Positions 54,985-64,000 of a DNA stretch of 64,000 nucleotides are shown here, piece by piece. Both the position numbers and the translations under genes were made by a program. The notes below the pieces were generated by a model that saw only the letters and a program-made list of their open reading frames with translations, had not been told where the DNA came from and did not search any database. The DNA is taken from positions 39,256-103,255 of IMG/VR virus record IMGVR_UViG_3300034374_005666; one strand, 5' to 3'. The stretch comes from a virus. Numbering within the stretch: the first letter of the stretch is position 1; each line of letters starts with the position of its first letter.

Positions 54985-56781
54985 ATGAAACGTACTAATC
55001 AAAAATTTAGTGAAGTGTTTTTGGTAGCTTCTGGCGATCAGGCTCTTGCTAAATCTGGTAATATTTCAAGCGCAGGACAATCAGTAAATATTGCTAATGG
55101 TCAGCTTGGAGTAATTGCAGCCACTGCTGCTCAACCACACTTGAACCCAGGTGACTTCCTAAGCTCTACTAATGATCCTGCTGGCTCAGCTGCTAACGAT
55201 AGCTCTGATGTACCTGCTATTCGTATTGTACAGGGAACTCCCAGTTCTGCTGATACTTCTGAGCTTTATGGTTGGTTCAATGAAGACCCTTCCTATGTAA
55301 AGTCTGGTATTATTCGTAGAAATACAGTTAAGAGCTTTACTGCACAGGTAGCAGCTACTCCTGTACTTAGCTCTAAGTTGTTTTCTGGAATGACTGATGC
55401 TGGTGTACTTAGCTCCAAAGACTATGCTGCATTCCTTGAGTTCCGTAGCCGTCGTAATGACAGAGACTATGGTTCTAATGTAGAACAGCTTCCTGTAGTA
55501 ATTACTACTCCTGACTTTACAGTAACTACTGTAGACTCTAAGCTGGACTGGCTGATTACCAATATGGTACAAAGCCTGAATTTGAACTCTAAACTCTTCA
55601 ATAATGCTGAGCGCAGAGGTAACAAAGACTTCGTTAGCTTTGCCATTAATACTACAGGTAGCAATACAGGTGGTGTTACTCTTGGTACTATTGAGGTAGG
55701 AGACACAGTTCCATTCCTGAAAGTAGGTGGTACTACTTACTCTGCAACTGTTACTAAGGCAATGCTTGAAGCATTTAATCAGCTGATTGCTAACTCTACT
55801 GTTACAGCTACATCTACTCTTGAAGTAGTTGATCTGGACACAGCTGGAGACGGTACACTTGCTACTGGTACACTTACTGCTACTGGTAACTTTACTGCTA
55901 ACGATGCAGTAACTATTGGTGATGAAACTTATACTTTTGTAGCAGCTCCAGGCACTACTGCAAACAATGTAGATCTTGGTGTAGACCTTGCTACAAGTCT
56001 TAGCAATCTTGCTGCTGCTATTAATGGTACTGGCACTCCTGGTACTACTTATGGTACAAATACTGTTGCTAATGCTGACGTTACTGCTGTAGCTACTGCT
56101 ACTACTGTTGTAGTTACTGCTAAGCAAGCTAATGCAGGTACTGCTGGTAACTCTATTGTATTTACTGAAGATACTGATGCTGGAGGCGAATTTGAACTAG
56201 CTCCAGCCTCTGGTACACTCGCAGGTGCTACTAACACCAACAAGGATGCTTTTGTAATTGTAGGTCTTCCACAAAGACGTGCTGTTGGATTCGACGGTAT
56301 TGCTGAAACACTGATGCGTGTAGATGTACAGTTTGGAGAGCAGTTCCAAATTAGCCCTAAGCCTACACTGACTACTGGTTCTAATAGCTTTGAAGGCTAT
56401 GGACAAGGCACACTGCTTAAGGTTAGATATGACAGACGGGCATTCGGATTTACTGGTACACTCCAGCAGACTGGTCATGCAGATGAAGTAATTACTGCAC
56501 CAAATTATATTAATGCAGCTACTAATTACACTGCATACGTCATTGATTACACTGATGATGAGCGTACATTGACTGTAGATCAGGAGGTTCAGAAGAGAGT
56601 ATGGATTCTTGTACCAGCTACAGATGACAGTGCAACTGCTACTGTAGCATCTGGTATTACAGCATCTACTAATGCTTCTAACACTACTACTGATCTTGAA
56701 GCAATCCTGAAACCTTGGTTAAGCTCAAATGTAGGTGTAGAATTGCTCGGTGATGCTACCAGCTCTACTTACTTTGCATAA
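54985..56781 (+). CDS. Structural protein with Thr/Ala-rich inserted domain
   Basis: 598 residues. The outer parts (about 1-260 and 420-598) look like one globular structural protein. The middle (about 285-415) is a low-complexity Ala/Thr/Val domain with the pattern AVTIGDETYTFV...LAAAIN...AGNSIVFTED seen in phage tail and decoration proteins. It is probably a tail-tube-like, ring or decoration protein of the virion. The repeated GCT/ACT codons also create long antisense frames with no other support. Confidence 0.6.
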   Translation: MKRTNQKFSEVFLVASGDQALAKSGNISSAGQSVNIANGQLGVIAATAAQPHLNPGDFLSSTNDPAGSAANDSSDVPAIRIVQGTPSSADTSELYGWFNEDPSYVKSGIIRRNTVKSFTAQVAATPVLSSKLFSGMTDAGVLSSKDYAAFLEFRSRRNDRDYGSNVEQLPVVITTPDFTVTTVDSKLDWLITNMVQSLNLNSKLFNNAERRGNKDFVSFAINTTGSNTGGVTLGTIEVGDTVPFLKVGGTTYSATVTKAMLEAFNQLIANSTVTATSTLEVVDLDTAGDGTLATGTLTATGNFTANDAVTIGDETYTFVAAPGTTANNVDLGVDLATSLSNLAAAINGTGTPGTTYGTNTVANADVTAVATATTVVVTAKQANAGTAGNSIVFTEDTDAGGEFELAPASGTLAGATNTNKDAFVIVGLPQRRAVGFDGIAETLMRVDVQFGEQFQISPKPTLTTGSNSFEGYGQGTLLKVRYDRRAFGFTGTLQQTGHADEVITAPNYINAATNYTAYVIDYTDDERTLTVDQEVQKRVWILVPATDDSATATVASGITASTNASNTTTDLEAILKPWLSSNVGVELLGDATSSTYFA

Positions 56782-56810
56782 GAGTTTCATAAGCAACTGT
56801 TTTAATAAAA

Positions 56811-56840
56811 GAGAGGGGAGGTATAAAACCTCTCCTTTCT
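56811..56840 (+). terminator. Hairpin terminator between virion genes
   Basis: GGGGAGGT (56815-56822) pairs with ACCTCTCC (56828-56835), one G-U pair, followed by TTTCTACTTT. It may limit read-through from abundant capsid genes into fibre genes. Confidence 0.65.
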
Positions 56841-56855
56841 ACTTTAAAGGAAACA

Positions 56856-57437
56856 ATGAGTAAGCAATATTACATAAAGAAGTTTGTTATTCTTGAAGAA
56901 AATAATAATGAAGCTATAGCTGGCCCTAACCCACCTGTAAAAAGCCTATACTCTATGGTACAGGATGGAATTGACCAGAGCGACATTATTACTTATCAGG
57001 AAACAGATTATGAGTTATTGCTTACAGAAGGCACTACAAAAGTTTATGTTAAGTACTTTGATAAAAAACCTACTATAAACCTGAGTGGAGCCAGTGACGA
57101 ACAAGTTACTATTACTTGTTTACAAAGGCCTTTGAGTTTTATTGTACATGGTACTGACAGTAATGTAGTAGATGGATATAGAACTATTACTTTTAGAGGA
57201 GCAGGTATTCCAGGTAATACATCCAGTTCACATATTGTTACTCCGGTTATAACTAAGATTAGTTCTACACTAGCAGATTTTGGTAATCCAAGTATTAGTA
57301 ATCCTTATTCAGTAGATCAGGATAATAACCCATCTGTAGACATCGTAGGTATAGGTAATAGTACAAACCCTAGTATATCACTTAGATTTGGTAATTTGAA
57401 CTTTTCAAACCATATTCTTCAATTTGATTGGAAGTAG
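56856..57437 (+). CDS. Structural protein, strand-rich
   Basis: 193 residues, nearly all beta (KQYYIKKFVILEENNNEAIA, YELLLTEGTTKVYVKYFDKK). No Cys, signal peptide or membrane helix. It immediately precedes the large fibre gene with no gap, so it probably forms the base of the same appendage. Confidence 0.55.
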   Translation: MSKQYYIKKFVILEENNNEAIAGPNPPVKSLYSMVQDGIDQSDIITYQETDYELLLTEGTTKVYVKYFDKKPTINLSGASDEQVTITCLQRPLSFIVHGTDSNVVDGYRTITFRGAGIPGNTSSSHIVTPVITKISSTLADFGNPSISNPYSVDQDNNPSVDIVGIGNSTNPSISLRFGNLNFSNHILQFDWK

Positions 57438-60400
57438 ATGAAAAGATATTTATACATACTGATTGCATTATTGAGTTTTACATCTATTGAAGCTCAACAG
57501 CTAGATACCATACTTAATGGTTATCTAAGCCCTATTACACGTACTGGTGGCTCAAGCCCTAACTTTAACTTTAAGGGTATCTTTAGAAACAACACTATTG
57601 GTACAGGCTTTGATACTACAAATACTAACTTGAATATTATAGTAGCTACAGATGGTAAATGCTATCAATTACCTGTTACTAATATTACAGAAATACAGCA
57701 ACCACTTGCAAGAAATACAGTTATTCAGGGTACAGCAGTAGATTTATCAGGAGAGTTATCTACTATACCAACAGGAGTTGCTGCATTTGTAGATTTAACA
57801 GATACTTTAAAGCTTATACCTTATATTAATCAATTACCTGAAGATTTACAAGCGTGCATTGTAACTCACAATATGCTTCAACTAGACAGTTTATCACTTA
57901 CAGGAGTCGCTTCTAATGTTATTAGAAATGACAGTGTGTTTATTGTTTTAGCAGACGGTATGGAGTTCTTTACAGGTATTAATACTGCATCAGGTATTAG
58001 CCCTTCTACTGTACTAAGCAATGATAGTTTGTTTATCAGAATTTCTAATACCAACTATTTTTCAGGTATGAGGAACTTTGAGCAACAAGTAAACGCTGGT
58101 AATAAACTTATAAATGCAAATGATAATCAGTTGGCACTTACAGGTTTTGATAGATTTGCGATACAAAGTACTACAGATCAAGGCTTGTTTATTATAGATG
58201 ATATTCTTGGAATAACTCTGTATGGACCTGTAGGAGTCTCCAGCCCAAGAGAAGGGGTACTTTTTGACCAACTTGGCGGTGGTATTCAGTATATAGATGA
58301 CTACACATCCAGAACAGGTTTTGGAGATTTAAATATACCCCATAAATTATGGGTTAAAGAAAATACCATAGATACCATAACAACTATTGCTGATTCAAAC
58401 TCTTTAGTTAAAAACGTTTCAAGACTTATATTGGATAATTCTACAGGAGATTATTGGTTTGTAAATGCAAATAGTTACTTACAGAAACTACAAATTGACT
58501 TAACTCCAGACATAGACATTGCATATTTTAATACTTCCACTACAGAGGAAGTACAGAATCCAGGCGAAGTAGCGTGGAATGACCAAGAAGGCACACTTGA
58601 CTTAGGCTTACTTAATGGCTCTGTATTACAAATTGGCCAAGAGCAGCCAGTGCTTGTTAAGAACAAAACAGGCTCTACTATACCAGATGGAACACCTCTT
58701 AGGTTTGTTGGCACTGAAGGTAACTCAGGAAGAATACTTGTAGCTCCGGCAATTGCAGACGGGAGCTATTCTTCGTATTACAACTTTGGCGCAGCTACTC
58801 AGGAGATACTAAATGATGAAGTTGGATATGCCACTCCTTTTGGCAAGGTAAGAGGGATTGAGCTTGACGATGATAATACAGACTTAAACTGTAATTCGGA
58901 AGTATGGGGAGACTCTATTATCTTATATCTGGACGCTTCAACCCCCGGCTGTTATACTAAGGTTAAACCTACCGGAGCTAATCAAAAGATACCATTTGCA
59001 GCTATTATATCTGCTGGAAACAATGGTACTATGTTTGTAAGGCCTACTTTGTTTGCGGCGATTGAAGATGTATCAGGCGTAAACATAGATACAGCTAACC
59101 TTGAAGTAGGCCAATTCCTAAGATACCAAAATAGCTTATGGGAGAACGTACTTCTTGAAGCAGGGATTATTCCAGTAGAAGATGCATCTGGCTATTATAC
59201 AAGTGGGAATATAGAAGGCGCACTTCAGGAAATAGGTTCTGATATGCAATCTCTCGTAGAAGGAGGATCAGATGGAGATGGCATCTACGATGGGAATGGA
59301 ACAACACCGAGTAATACTGTAGTAACTCTTACTGATAATATTACAATAGGAGGTGTTCAAATCAACAACACTCAGGACATTTCAAATGTCAACACGATAA
59401 ATGGGACAGACCCTTCTACATATTTGACATCTGAGGTAGATGGCTCTATCAGCAATGAAGGAAGTTTATCTGTGCTCGTGGGAGCATCGAACACATCAGT
59501 TATTAGGTCAAACACTTCTGGATCAACTGATGTAACACTTCAGGTTGGTTCTAACATGACAATAAATGAGTCAGGAAACATTATAACTTTAGATATTATT
59601 GAAAGTCAAACTGCTGCTGATATAACTTACGATAATACTGCATCAGGGCTAGATGCCACAAATGTAAAAACAGCTCTTGACGAGGTAGTAGTTGATTTAC
59701 AAGCTATTGCATCAGGTGCTTCTGACGGAGTAGCAGAGTCAGGTACTTTTACTTCAGGAACTGAATTGTTAACAATAAATGTAGCTTCTCCTGGAAGTTC
59801 TTTTAATGTTGATTTATCTTCCATAGATTTAATGCCTAGTTTCTCAGGATGGGATACTGATGTAAGCGATGATTTTGATGGAAATTATACAAGCTTAGAT
59901 TTCACAGGTACAACTGGTCTATCTGATGGTATAGATAATGAGGGGACAGACGATCAAACTGCATCTGAAGTGAGTTATGATAATTCCATATCAGGCTTAT
60001 CTGCTACTAATGTAGGTAGTGCTATAAATGAGCTTACTGTAAATTTATCAAATGTAGACCAAAGTGAAACTAATGAATTACAAACTATTAGCAAGGTAGG
60101 TTCTACTGTAACTCTATCTAATGGAGGTGGTAGTTTTACAGATGCAGTCAATGATGCAGATGCAGATGCTTCAAATGAATTACAGACTTTAAGCCTTGCT
60201 GGAACTAATTTATCTATTTCAAGTGGAAATACAATCAGCCTTGCAGGTCTTGGTGATGGTACTGGTACAGACGATCAGACAGCAGCAGAAGTAAGCTACG
60301 ACAACGCAGATTCTGGTCTTTCAGCAACTAATGTAAAAGATGCACTTGATGAGCTTGACTCCGATGTAACAGCAAATTCAATAACAGCGGGTAATGGTAT

Positions 60401-61625
60401 TACAAACAATTCCAGTAGTTTTGATCTCGGAGGGACACTAACTCAAAGAACAACATTGGATTTAACTGACCACGTTTTTGAAATAGATGGTACGAATGCT
60501 CCGGGGGATAGTTTGATATTTCGTTGGATTGATGGCAGTGGCCAAGTGTATGGCTTTGGTTTGGATGATGGGAATAGGAGCGGTTATATGATTGTCCCTG
60601 ATTTAAGACTTCCAGCTATAGGTAGTTCCTTACTTACTTGGAATGAAACTGATATGATTAAAATTGGCAATACAACTGATTCTTTAGAAATTGAAGGAGA
60701 TTTGATTTTTATGGATTTTGAAGTAGCCGATAGCTTAACACAAGCTGAGTATGATTATTTAATAGGCTTTGATTCATCTACTGATGAAGTTGCTCCTGTT
60801 AAGCTTGATCGTTTTATTAGCTCAAGTAACCCAGATGGTGTAGCTACAGCAGGTACGTTAGATACTGGAAATGAAGAGATTGACATTACAGTAAATGGGG
60901 CTGCTGATTTTAGTATTGACATATCTAACATAGCTAATATTGCAGCTTTCAATCAATTCTTAACCAGTACACTTACTCAGCCTTTAATACTTAACGACCA
61001 GATTATTAAAAACGGATTGACTACTCCCGGCATAAGTATGACAGACGGAGGTGCATTAGTCCTTCCTGAAGCTACAGGTACTTATAGCCCTTCTTCTAAT
61101 GGAGAGGTTTTTTATGATAACAACCAATTGCAGTATCAAGCTAATGGTACAACCAGAGTAGTTAATGATTGGGATGATTTATTAAACATCCCATCTGATT
61201 TATCAGACGGCACTGTAACAGCAGCAGAAAGCTCTTATAGTACAACAAGCAGTGGCCTTTCAAGTACTACTGTTCAAGACGCTATAGACGATATTGCTGT
61301 AACTCCTAACGACACTACATTAAGCCCAACTGCAACTACGCATTCTGTAAATTTAGGCAACAAGCAAAACCACATTGAACTAATAAGCCTAACTTCTACT
61401 GATACAAACGATCAAATAGACTTAACTGTAACGAACCCAAAGAACGGAGGTGTGTACACTTTCCACTTTATCGGTGCAGACGGGGAAGAGATTGGATGGC
61501 CCAGCAATTTTTATTATGCAAATGAGACACAGATGCCACAAGCTGCCAGTCCAATGTCACTTACAGCTTCTGATTTTTTTACTTGCTACTACTCATCTAC
61601 GAACTCTAGATTCTATTGCAAATAA
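57438..61625 (+). CDS. Large appendage/fibre protein with signal-like N-terminus
   Basis: 1395 residues. The first 20, MKRYLYILIALLSFTSIEAQ, look like a Sec signal peptide, unusual for a virion protein. The middle has five copies of a fibre repeat of the form AxVSYDNxxSGLSATNVKDA (coding 59175-59260, 59605-59707, 59951-60055, 60270-60372, 61216-61302). The C-terminal 80 residues are a compact aromatic beta domain ending FTCYYSSTNSRFYCK. It is likely a receptor-binding or side fibre. Confidence 0.7.
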   Translation: MKRYLYILIALLSFTSIEAQQLDTILNGYLSPITRTGGSSPNFNFKGIFRNNTIGTGFDTTNTNLNIIVATDGKCYQLPVTNITEIQQPLARNTVIQGTAVDLSGELSTIPTGVAAFVDLTDTLKLIPYINQLPEDLQACIVTHNMLQLDSLSLTGVASNVIRNDSVFIVLADGMEFFTGINTASGISPSTVLSNDSLFIRISNTNYFSGMRNFEQQVNAGNKLINANDNQLALTGFDRFAIQSTTDQGLFIIDDILGITLYGPVGVSSPREGVLFDQLGGGIQYIDDYTSRTGFGDLNIPHKLWVKENTIDTITTIADSNSLVKNVSRLILDNSTGDYWFVNANSYLQKLQIDLTPDIDIAYFNTSTTEEVQNPGEVAWNDQEGTLDLGLLNGSVLQIGQEQPVLVKNKTGSTIPDGTPLRFVGTEGNSGRILVAPAIADGSYSSYYNFGAATQEILNDEVGYATPFGKVRGIELDDDNTDLNCNSEVWGDSIILYLDASTPGCYTKVKPTGANQKIPFAAIISAGNNGTMFVRPTLFAAIEDVSGVNIDTANLEVGQFLRYQNSLWENVLLEAGIIPVEDASGYYTSGNIEGALQEIGSDMQSLVEGGSDGDGIYDGNGTTPSNTVVTLTDNITIGGVQINNTQDISNVNTINGTDPSTYLTSEVDGSISNEGSLSVLVGASNTSVIRSNTSGSTDVTLQVGSNMTINESGNIITLDIIESQTAADITYDNTASGLDATNVKTALDEVVVDLQAIASGASDGVAESGTFTSGTELLTINVASPGSSFNVDLSSIDLMPSFSGWDTDVSDDFDGNYTSLDFTGTTGLSDGIDNEGTDDQTASEVSYDNSISGLSATNVGSAINELTVNLSNVDQSETNELQTISKVGSTVTLSNGGGSFTDAVNDADADASNELQTLSLAGTNLSISSGNTISLAGLGDGTGTDDQTAAEVSYDNADSGLSATNVKDALDELDSDVTANSITAGNGITNNSSSFDLGGTLTQRTTLDLTDHVFEIDGTNAPGDSLIFRWIDGSGQVYGFGLDDGNRSGYMIVPDLRLPAIGSSLLTWNETDMIKIGNTTDSLEIEGDLIFMDFEVADSLTQAEYDYLIGFDSSTDEVAPVKLDRFISSSNPDGVATAGTLDTGNEEIDITVNGAADFSIDISNIANIAAFNQFLTSTLTQPLILNDQIIKNGLTTPGISMTDGGALVLPEATGTYSPSSNGEVFYDNNQLQYQANGTTRVVNDWDDLLNIPSDLSDGTVTAAESSYSTTSSGLSSTTVQDAIDDIAVTPNDTTLSPTATTHSVNLGNKQNHIELISLTSTDTNDQIDLTVTNPKNGGVYTFHFIGADGEEIGWPSNFYYANETQMPQAASPMSLTASDFFTCYYSSTNSRFYCK

Positions 61626-62587
61626 TGAGGCACTTAATCTACATATTACTTTTCCTTCCGCTGGCTGCTTATAGTCAGCTAGGGATGTTTTTGCGCTCGG
61701 CGTTGAATGAAACAGACGCTATCCTAAATGCGCATGAAACAGGTATAACTGCTGCCTATGCATTAGACGAACTCTTTTTTGATTCTTACGCGGATAGCCC
61801 ACCTACTGACAACGTGCCTTCATCTACTACCAATGATGGGATAACAGCACGTCCTTGGACTGTCACATTAAGAAGAGGCGATGGTGTTTTGAGGTCTTTT
61901 ACTTATGATGAAGTACTGGAAGAAACAGTTGTAGAGACTTGGGCTAATGCAAGTGCTGCTGCTAAAAATTCTTTTGTATACAGAATATGGGATCAGTCAG
62001 GAAATGGCTCTCATTTGGAACAAACTAATTCTTCAAGGCAACCTGCTTTTACTGATGCTGATGGATTAGTTTTAAAAGACAGTGATACGGATTTTAAAAT
62101 ATATGCAAAGTTTGATGGTGTAGATGACTATATGGAAAGCTTAGGCGGCGCATTTGAAATGGGTATCACAGGAGATATGGCATTGTTTACCATCTTTAAG
62201 CTTCAGTTTGAAAATGGTCAAACAAATAGCGTGTTTGATGGAAGAACTCCTGACAGAATAACTTTAGTAAAACTATCAACTGGTTCTCAACAATATAGCG
62301 TTTTTACAGGAAATACTTTTGCTTCTACTGGTGTTAGTCCGGGCGTACCTGATATTGTTTTTTCACTTCTTAGATATGGTAGTCCAGAAACAGTAGAAGC
62401 TTATATTAACACCCTTTTAAGAGTTACGACTTCTGGTAATAATAATTGGGAAAGATTAGTTTTAGGCGCAAGTAATGTAAACTCTAATCATGCTGATATG
62501 AAATTTGAATGCTTCTTGGTATACAATGAAGATAAATCATCATCTCGGTCTGGTATTGAGCAAATCTTAATAAACAATTACAACTGA
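61625..62587 (+). CDS. Appendage protein with lectin-like domain
   Basis: 320 residues from MRHLIYILLFLPLAAYSQLG, again a signal-peptide-like start (TAATG overlap with the fibre gene fixes the ATG). VYRIWDQSGNGSHLEQTNSS with KFDGVDDYMESLGGA and later strands resemble concanavalin/LamG or arabinofuranosidase-type sugar-binding domains. Probably a carbohydrate-binding tip or accessory of the fibre. Overlaps the next start by one base (TGATG). Confidence 0.65.
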   Translation: MRHLIYILLFLPLAAYSQLGMFLRSALNETDAILNAHETGITAAYALDELFFDSYADSPPTDNVPSSTTNDGITARPWTVTLRRGDGVLRSFTYDEVLEETVVETWANASAAAKNSFVYRIWDQSGNGSHLEQTNSSRQPAFTDADGLVLKDSDTDFKIYAKFDGVDDYMESLGGAFEMGITGDMALFTIFKLQFENGQTNSVFDGRTPDRITLVKLSTGSQQYSVFTGNTFASTGVSPGVPDIVFSLLRYGSPETVEAYINTLLRVTTSGNNNWERLVLGASNVNSNHADMKFECFLVYNEDKSSSRSGIEQILINNYN

Positions 62588-64000
62588 TGGCACTAGGACT
62601 TGGCATAGGATTAACAAAGCTCCGCACTGTAGGAGGTGCAGGGCCAGTCAATACCGTAGCTCCAGTTGTAACAGGAGTAACGGAAAGAGGTGAAGTACTG
62701 TCTTGTACTACTGGTACTTGGACAGGTGTAGGCACAATAACTTATGCATATAAGTGGAGAAGAAACGGAGCCAATATTACAGGAGCTACATCATCTACTT
62801 ATACACTTGTAGCAGCAGATGATGATGCAGATATCAACTGCGTAGTTACTGCAACAGACAACGAAGGCTCCAGATCAAGAAGCTCAAATGTAGTTGGGCC
62901 AGTCCTTGGCGATCCATTAAACCTTACTCTGCCTTCTATTACTGGTACAACCACGGTAAGGGAAACACTTACTGTAAGCAATGGCACATGGCAAGGCGTT
63001 GCTACAATTACCTTTACATATCAATGGAGAAAAGATGGCGTAAACATATCTGGCGCAACAAACAGCACATATACATTACTTGATGCTGATTACGACAGCA
63101 ATATTGATTGTATTGTAACTGCAACAAATAGCTTAGGTTCTACACCAGCTACTGCTCCACAGACAGCCGCTATTGCTGGCCTCGCACCTACAGTAGATAC
63201 AGCACCAGTTATTTCTGGCAGCACCAGCCTTGGAAGCACGCTTACACGTACCAGCCAAGGTGTTTACGATGCTGTCCCAGCAGCTACAATTACAGGTGGA
63301 CAGTGGAGAAGAAATGGCACACCAATACCGGGAGCTACTGGTACAACTTACGATATTACTCTGGCTGATTCTGGTGCAGATATAGATTATCTTGAGACTG
63401 CTGTTAACGTAGAAGGAAGCACAACTTCTGACTCTAACGATATTACAGCTCAGACATTTACAGCACCTACAAATAGCCAGTTACCTGTTATTAGTGGAAC
63501 AGTTCAATTAGGTGACACATTAACTGTAGCAGAAGGTACATGGGTAGGTAATCCTACTCCAACTGTTACTGGAGGTCAGTGGTTTAGAAATGGAGTATTT
63601 ACTGGAGAAACAGGTACTACATATTTAATTACACTGGCAGACGATAACGCTGAAATTACTTATGTTGAGACAGCTTCAAACGCTGTAGGAAGTAATACTG
63701 CCACATCTGATGCAGTACAAATTGCTGACTTTACAGCACCAGTCAACACAGTCGCACCTAGCATCACAGGTAATGACCCTGCAACGATTGACGATGTACT
63801 GACGCGGGTAGAAGGCACTTGGTCAGGCAATCCTACACCTACCCTTGCAGGCGAGTGGTATCGCAATAACGTTGCAACAGGAGAGATAGGCAGCACGTAC
63901 ACTGTCACAGCAGCAGATGACGATAGCTTTATCTTCTACAGAGAGACAGCTACAAATGCAATAGGCAGCGCAAGTGAGGATTCAGCAGCGGTAACAGTTG
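62587..64000 (+). CDS. Partial Ig-like repeat protein
   Basis: 471 codons visible, open to the window edge. After a short Gly-rich lead (MALGLGIGLTKLRTVGGAGP) come five repeats of about 90 residues, each with PVISG...LGDTLTV...GTW...QWRRNG...GATSSTYTL...ADIDCVVTATN, the pattern of bacterial Ig-like domains in phage appendages. Ig-like repeats attach phages to mucus or cell-surface glycans. The terminal function lies beyond the window. Confidence 0.75.
   Translation, partial: MALGLGIGLTKLRTVGGAGPVNTVAPVVTGVTERGEVLSCTTGTWTGVGTITYAYKWRRNGANITGATSSTYTLVAADDDADINCVVTATDNEGSRSRSSNVVGPVLGDPLNLTLPSITGTTTVRETLTVSNGTWQGVATITFTYQWRKDGVNISGATNSTYTLLDADYDSNIDCIVTATNSLGSTPATAPQTAAIAGLAPTVDTAPVISGSTSLGSTLTRTSQGVYDAVPAATITGGQWRRNGTPIPGATGTTYDITLADSGADIDYLETAVNVEGSTTSDSNDITAQTFTAPTNSQLPVISGTVQLGDTLTVAEGTWVGNPTPTVTGGQWFRNGVFTGETGTTYLITLADDNAEITYVETASNAVGSNTATSDAVQIADFTAPVNTVAPSITGNDPATIDDVLTRVEGTWSGNPTPTLAGEWYRNNVATGEIGSTYTVTAADDDSFIFYRETATNAIGSASEDSAAVTV

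Noticed and set aside
55186-56127. 313-codon antisense frame in a virion gene
   Set aside because: It arises from repeated GCT/ACT codons in the sense strand; its product is almost only Ser, Cys, Ile and Thr and it has no translation signals or neighbours on that strand.
1-64000. Stop-codon reassignment (TAG read as Gln), known in some crAss-like phages
   Set aside because: TAG ends tightly overlapped genes and several micro-ORFs (e.g. I-2, I-9, I-13, II-3, II-6, II-7) at the expected place; full-length proteins read normally with the standard code.
1-64000. Temperate lifestyle (integrase, CI-like repressor, attachment site)
   Set aside because: No recombinase or excisionase is coded, and no attachment-like repeat next to a tRNA was seen; the winged-helix genes sit in the replication and morphogenesis units.

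Overview
The window is one 64 kb piece of an AT-rich double-stranded DNA phage that infects a member of the Bacteroidota. Host evidence is direct: several promoters fit the Bacteroidota consensus (TTTG or TTG, about 19 nt, then TAnnTTTG; best at 37527-37557 and 39954-39983), gene starts have A-rich rather than Shine-Dalgarno leaders, and secreted proteins carry signal peptides ending in SQ, AQ or GQ. The gene set (IHF-like protein, large terminase, portal, scaffold-like protein and major capsid in one arm; DnaG-like primase, DnaB-like and SF2 helicases, family B polymerase, a uracil-DNA glycosylase homologue and PD-(D/E)XK nucleases in the other) is what I would expect of a crAss-like phage or close relative. 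That placement is inference. I see no integrase or lysogeny module.

Layout. From 1 to 37.5 kb almost everything is on the minus strand; from 37.58 kb to the end everything is on the plus strand. The divergent switch lies at 37.48-37.58 kb. Reading the minus arm in map order: 0.1-6.8 kb, nucleotide metabolism (dNMP kinase, MazG-like pyrophosphohydrolase), a spore-photoproduct-lyase-like radical SAM protein, an amidase and many small genes; 6.9-9.6 kb, two nucleases; 9.0-12.6 kb, a ubiquitin-like cassette (Ubl, E2-like, JAB peptidase, E1/ThiF-like); 12.6-19.9 kb, UDG homologue, primase, P-loop ATPase, DnaB-like helicase and SF2 helicase; 19.9-23.1 and 26.75-27.95 kb, two arrays of tiny overlapping ORFs that run directly into the SF2 helicase and the DNA polymerase; 28-32.7 kb, small genes mostly followed by their own hairpin terminators, with a tRNA-like element; 32.7-37.1 kb, small genes alternating with large, densely base-paired stretches that look like structured RNAs.

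The plus arm begins with a GIY-YIG endonuclease and a winged-helix replication or regulatory protein behind a paired palindromic operator. A promoter and leader hairpin then precede the morphogenesis operon: regulator, IHF-like protein, small membrane and zinc proteins, large terminase (interrupted by an intein in its Walker A motif), portal, scaffold-like protein, major capsid, a free-standing LAGLIDADG endonuclease, connector-like proteins, and fibre or appendage proteins with signal-peptide-like N-termini. The last gene, made of Ig-like repeats, runs off the end.

The most unusual content is the pair of micro-ORF arrays. Twenty-six peptides of 38-52 residues with different cores share a C-terminal tail (Ser/Thr-x-Arg-Ile-x-Cys-x-aliphatic-stop), and nearly all are joined by a 13-nt overlap of start and stop. 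The ubiquitin-like cassette and the 32.7-36.4 kb structured-RNA district are next in interest.
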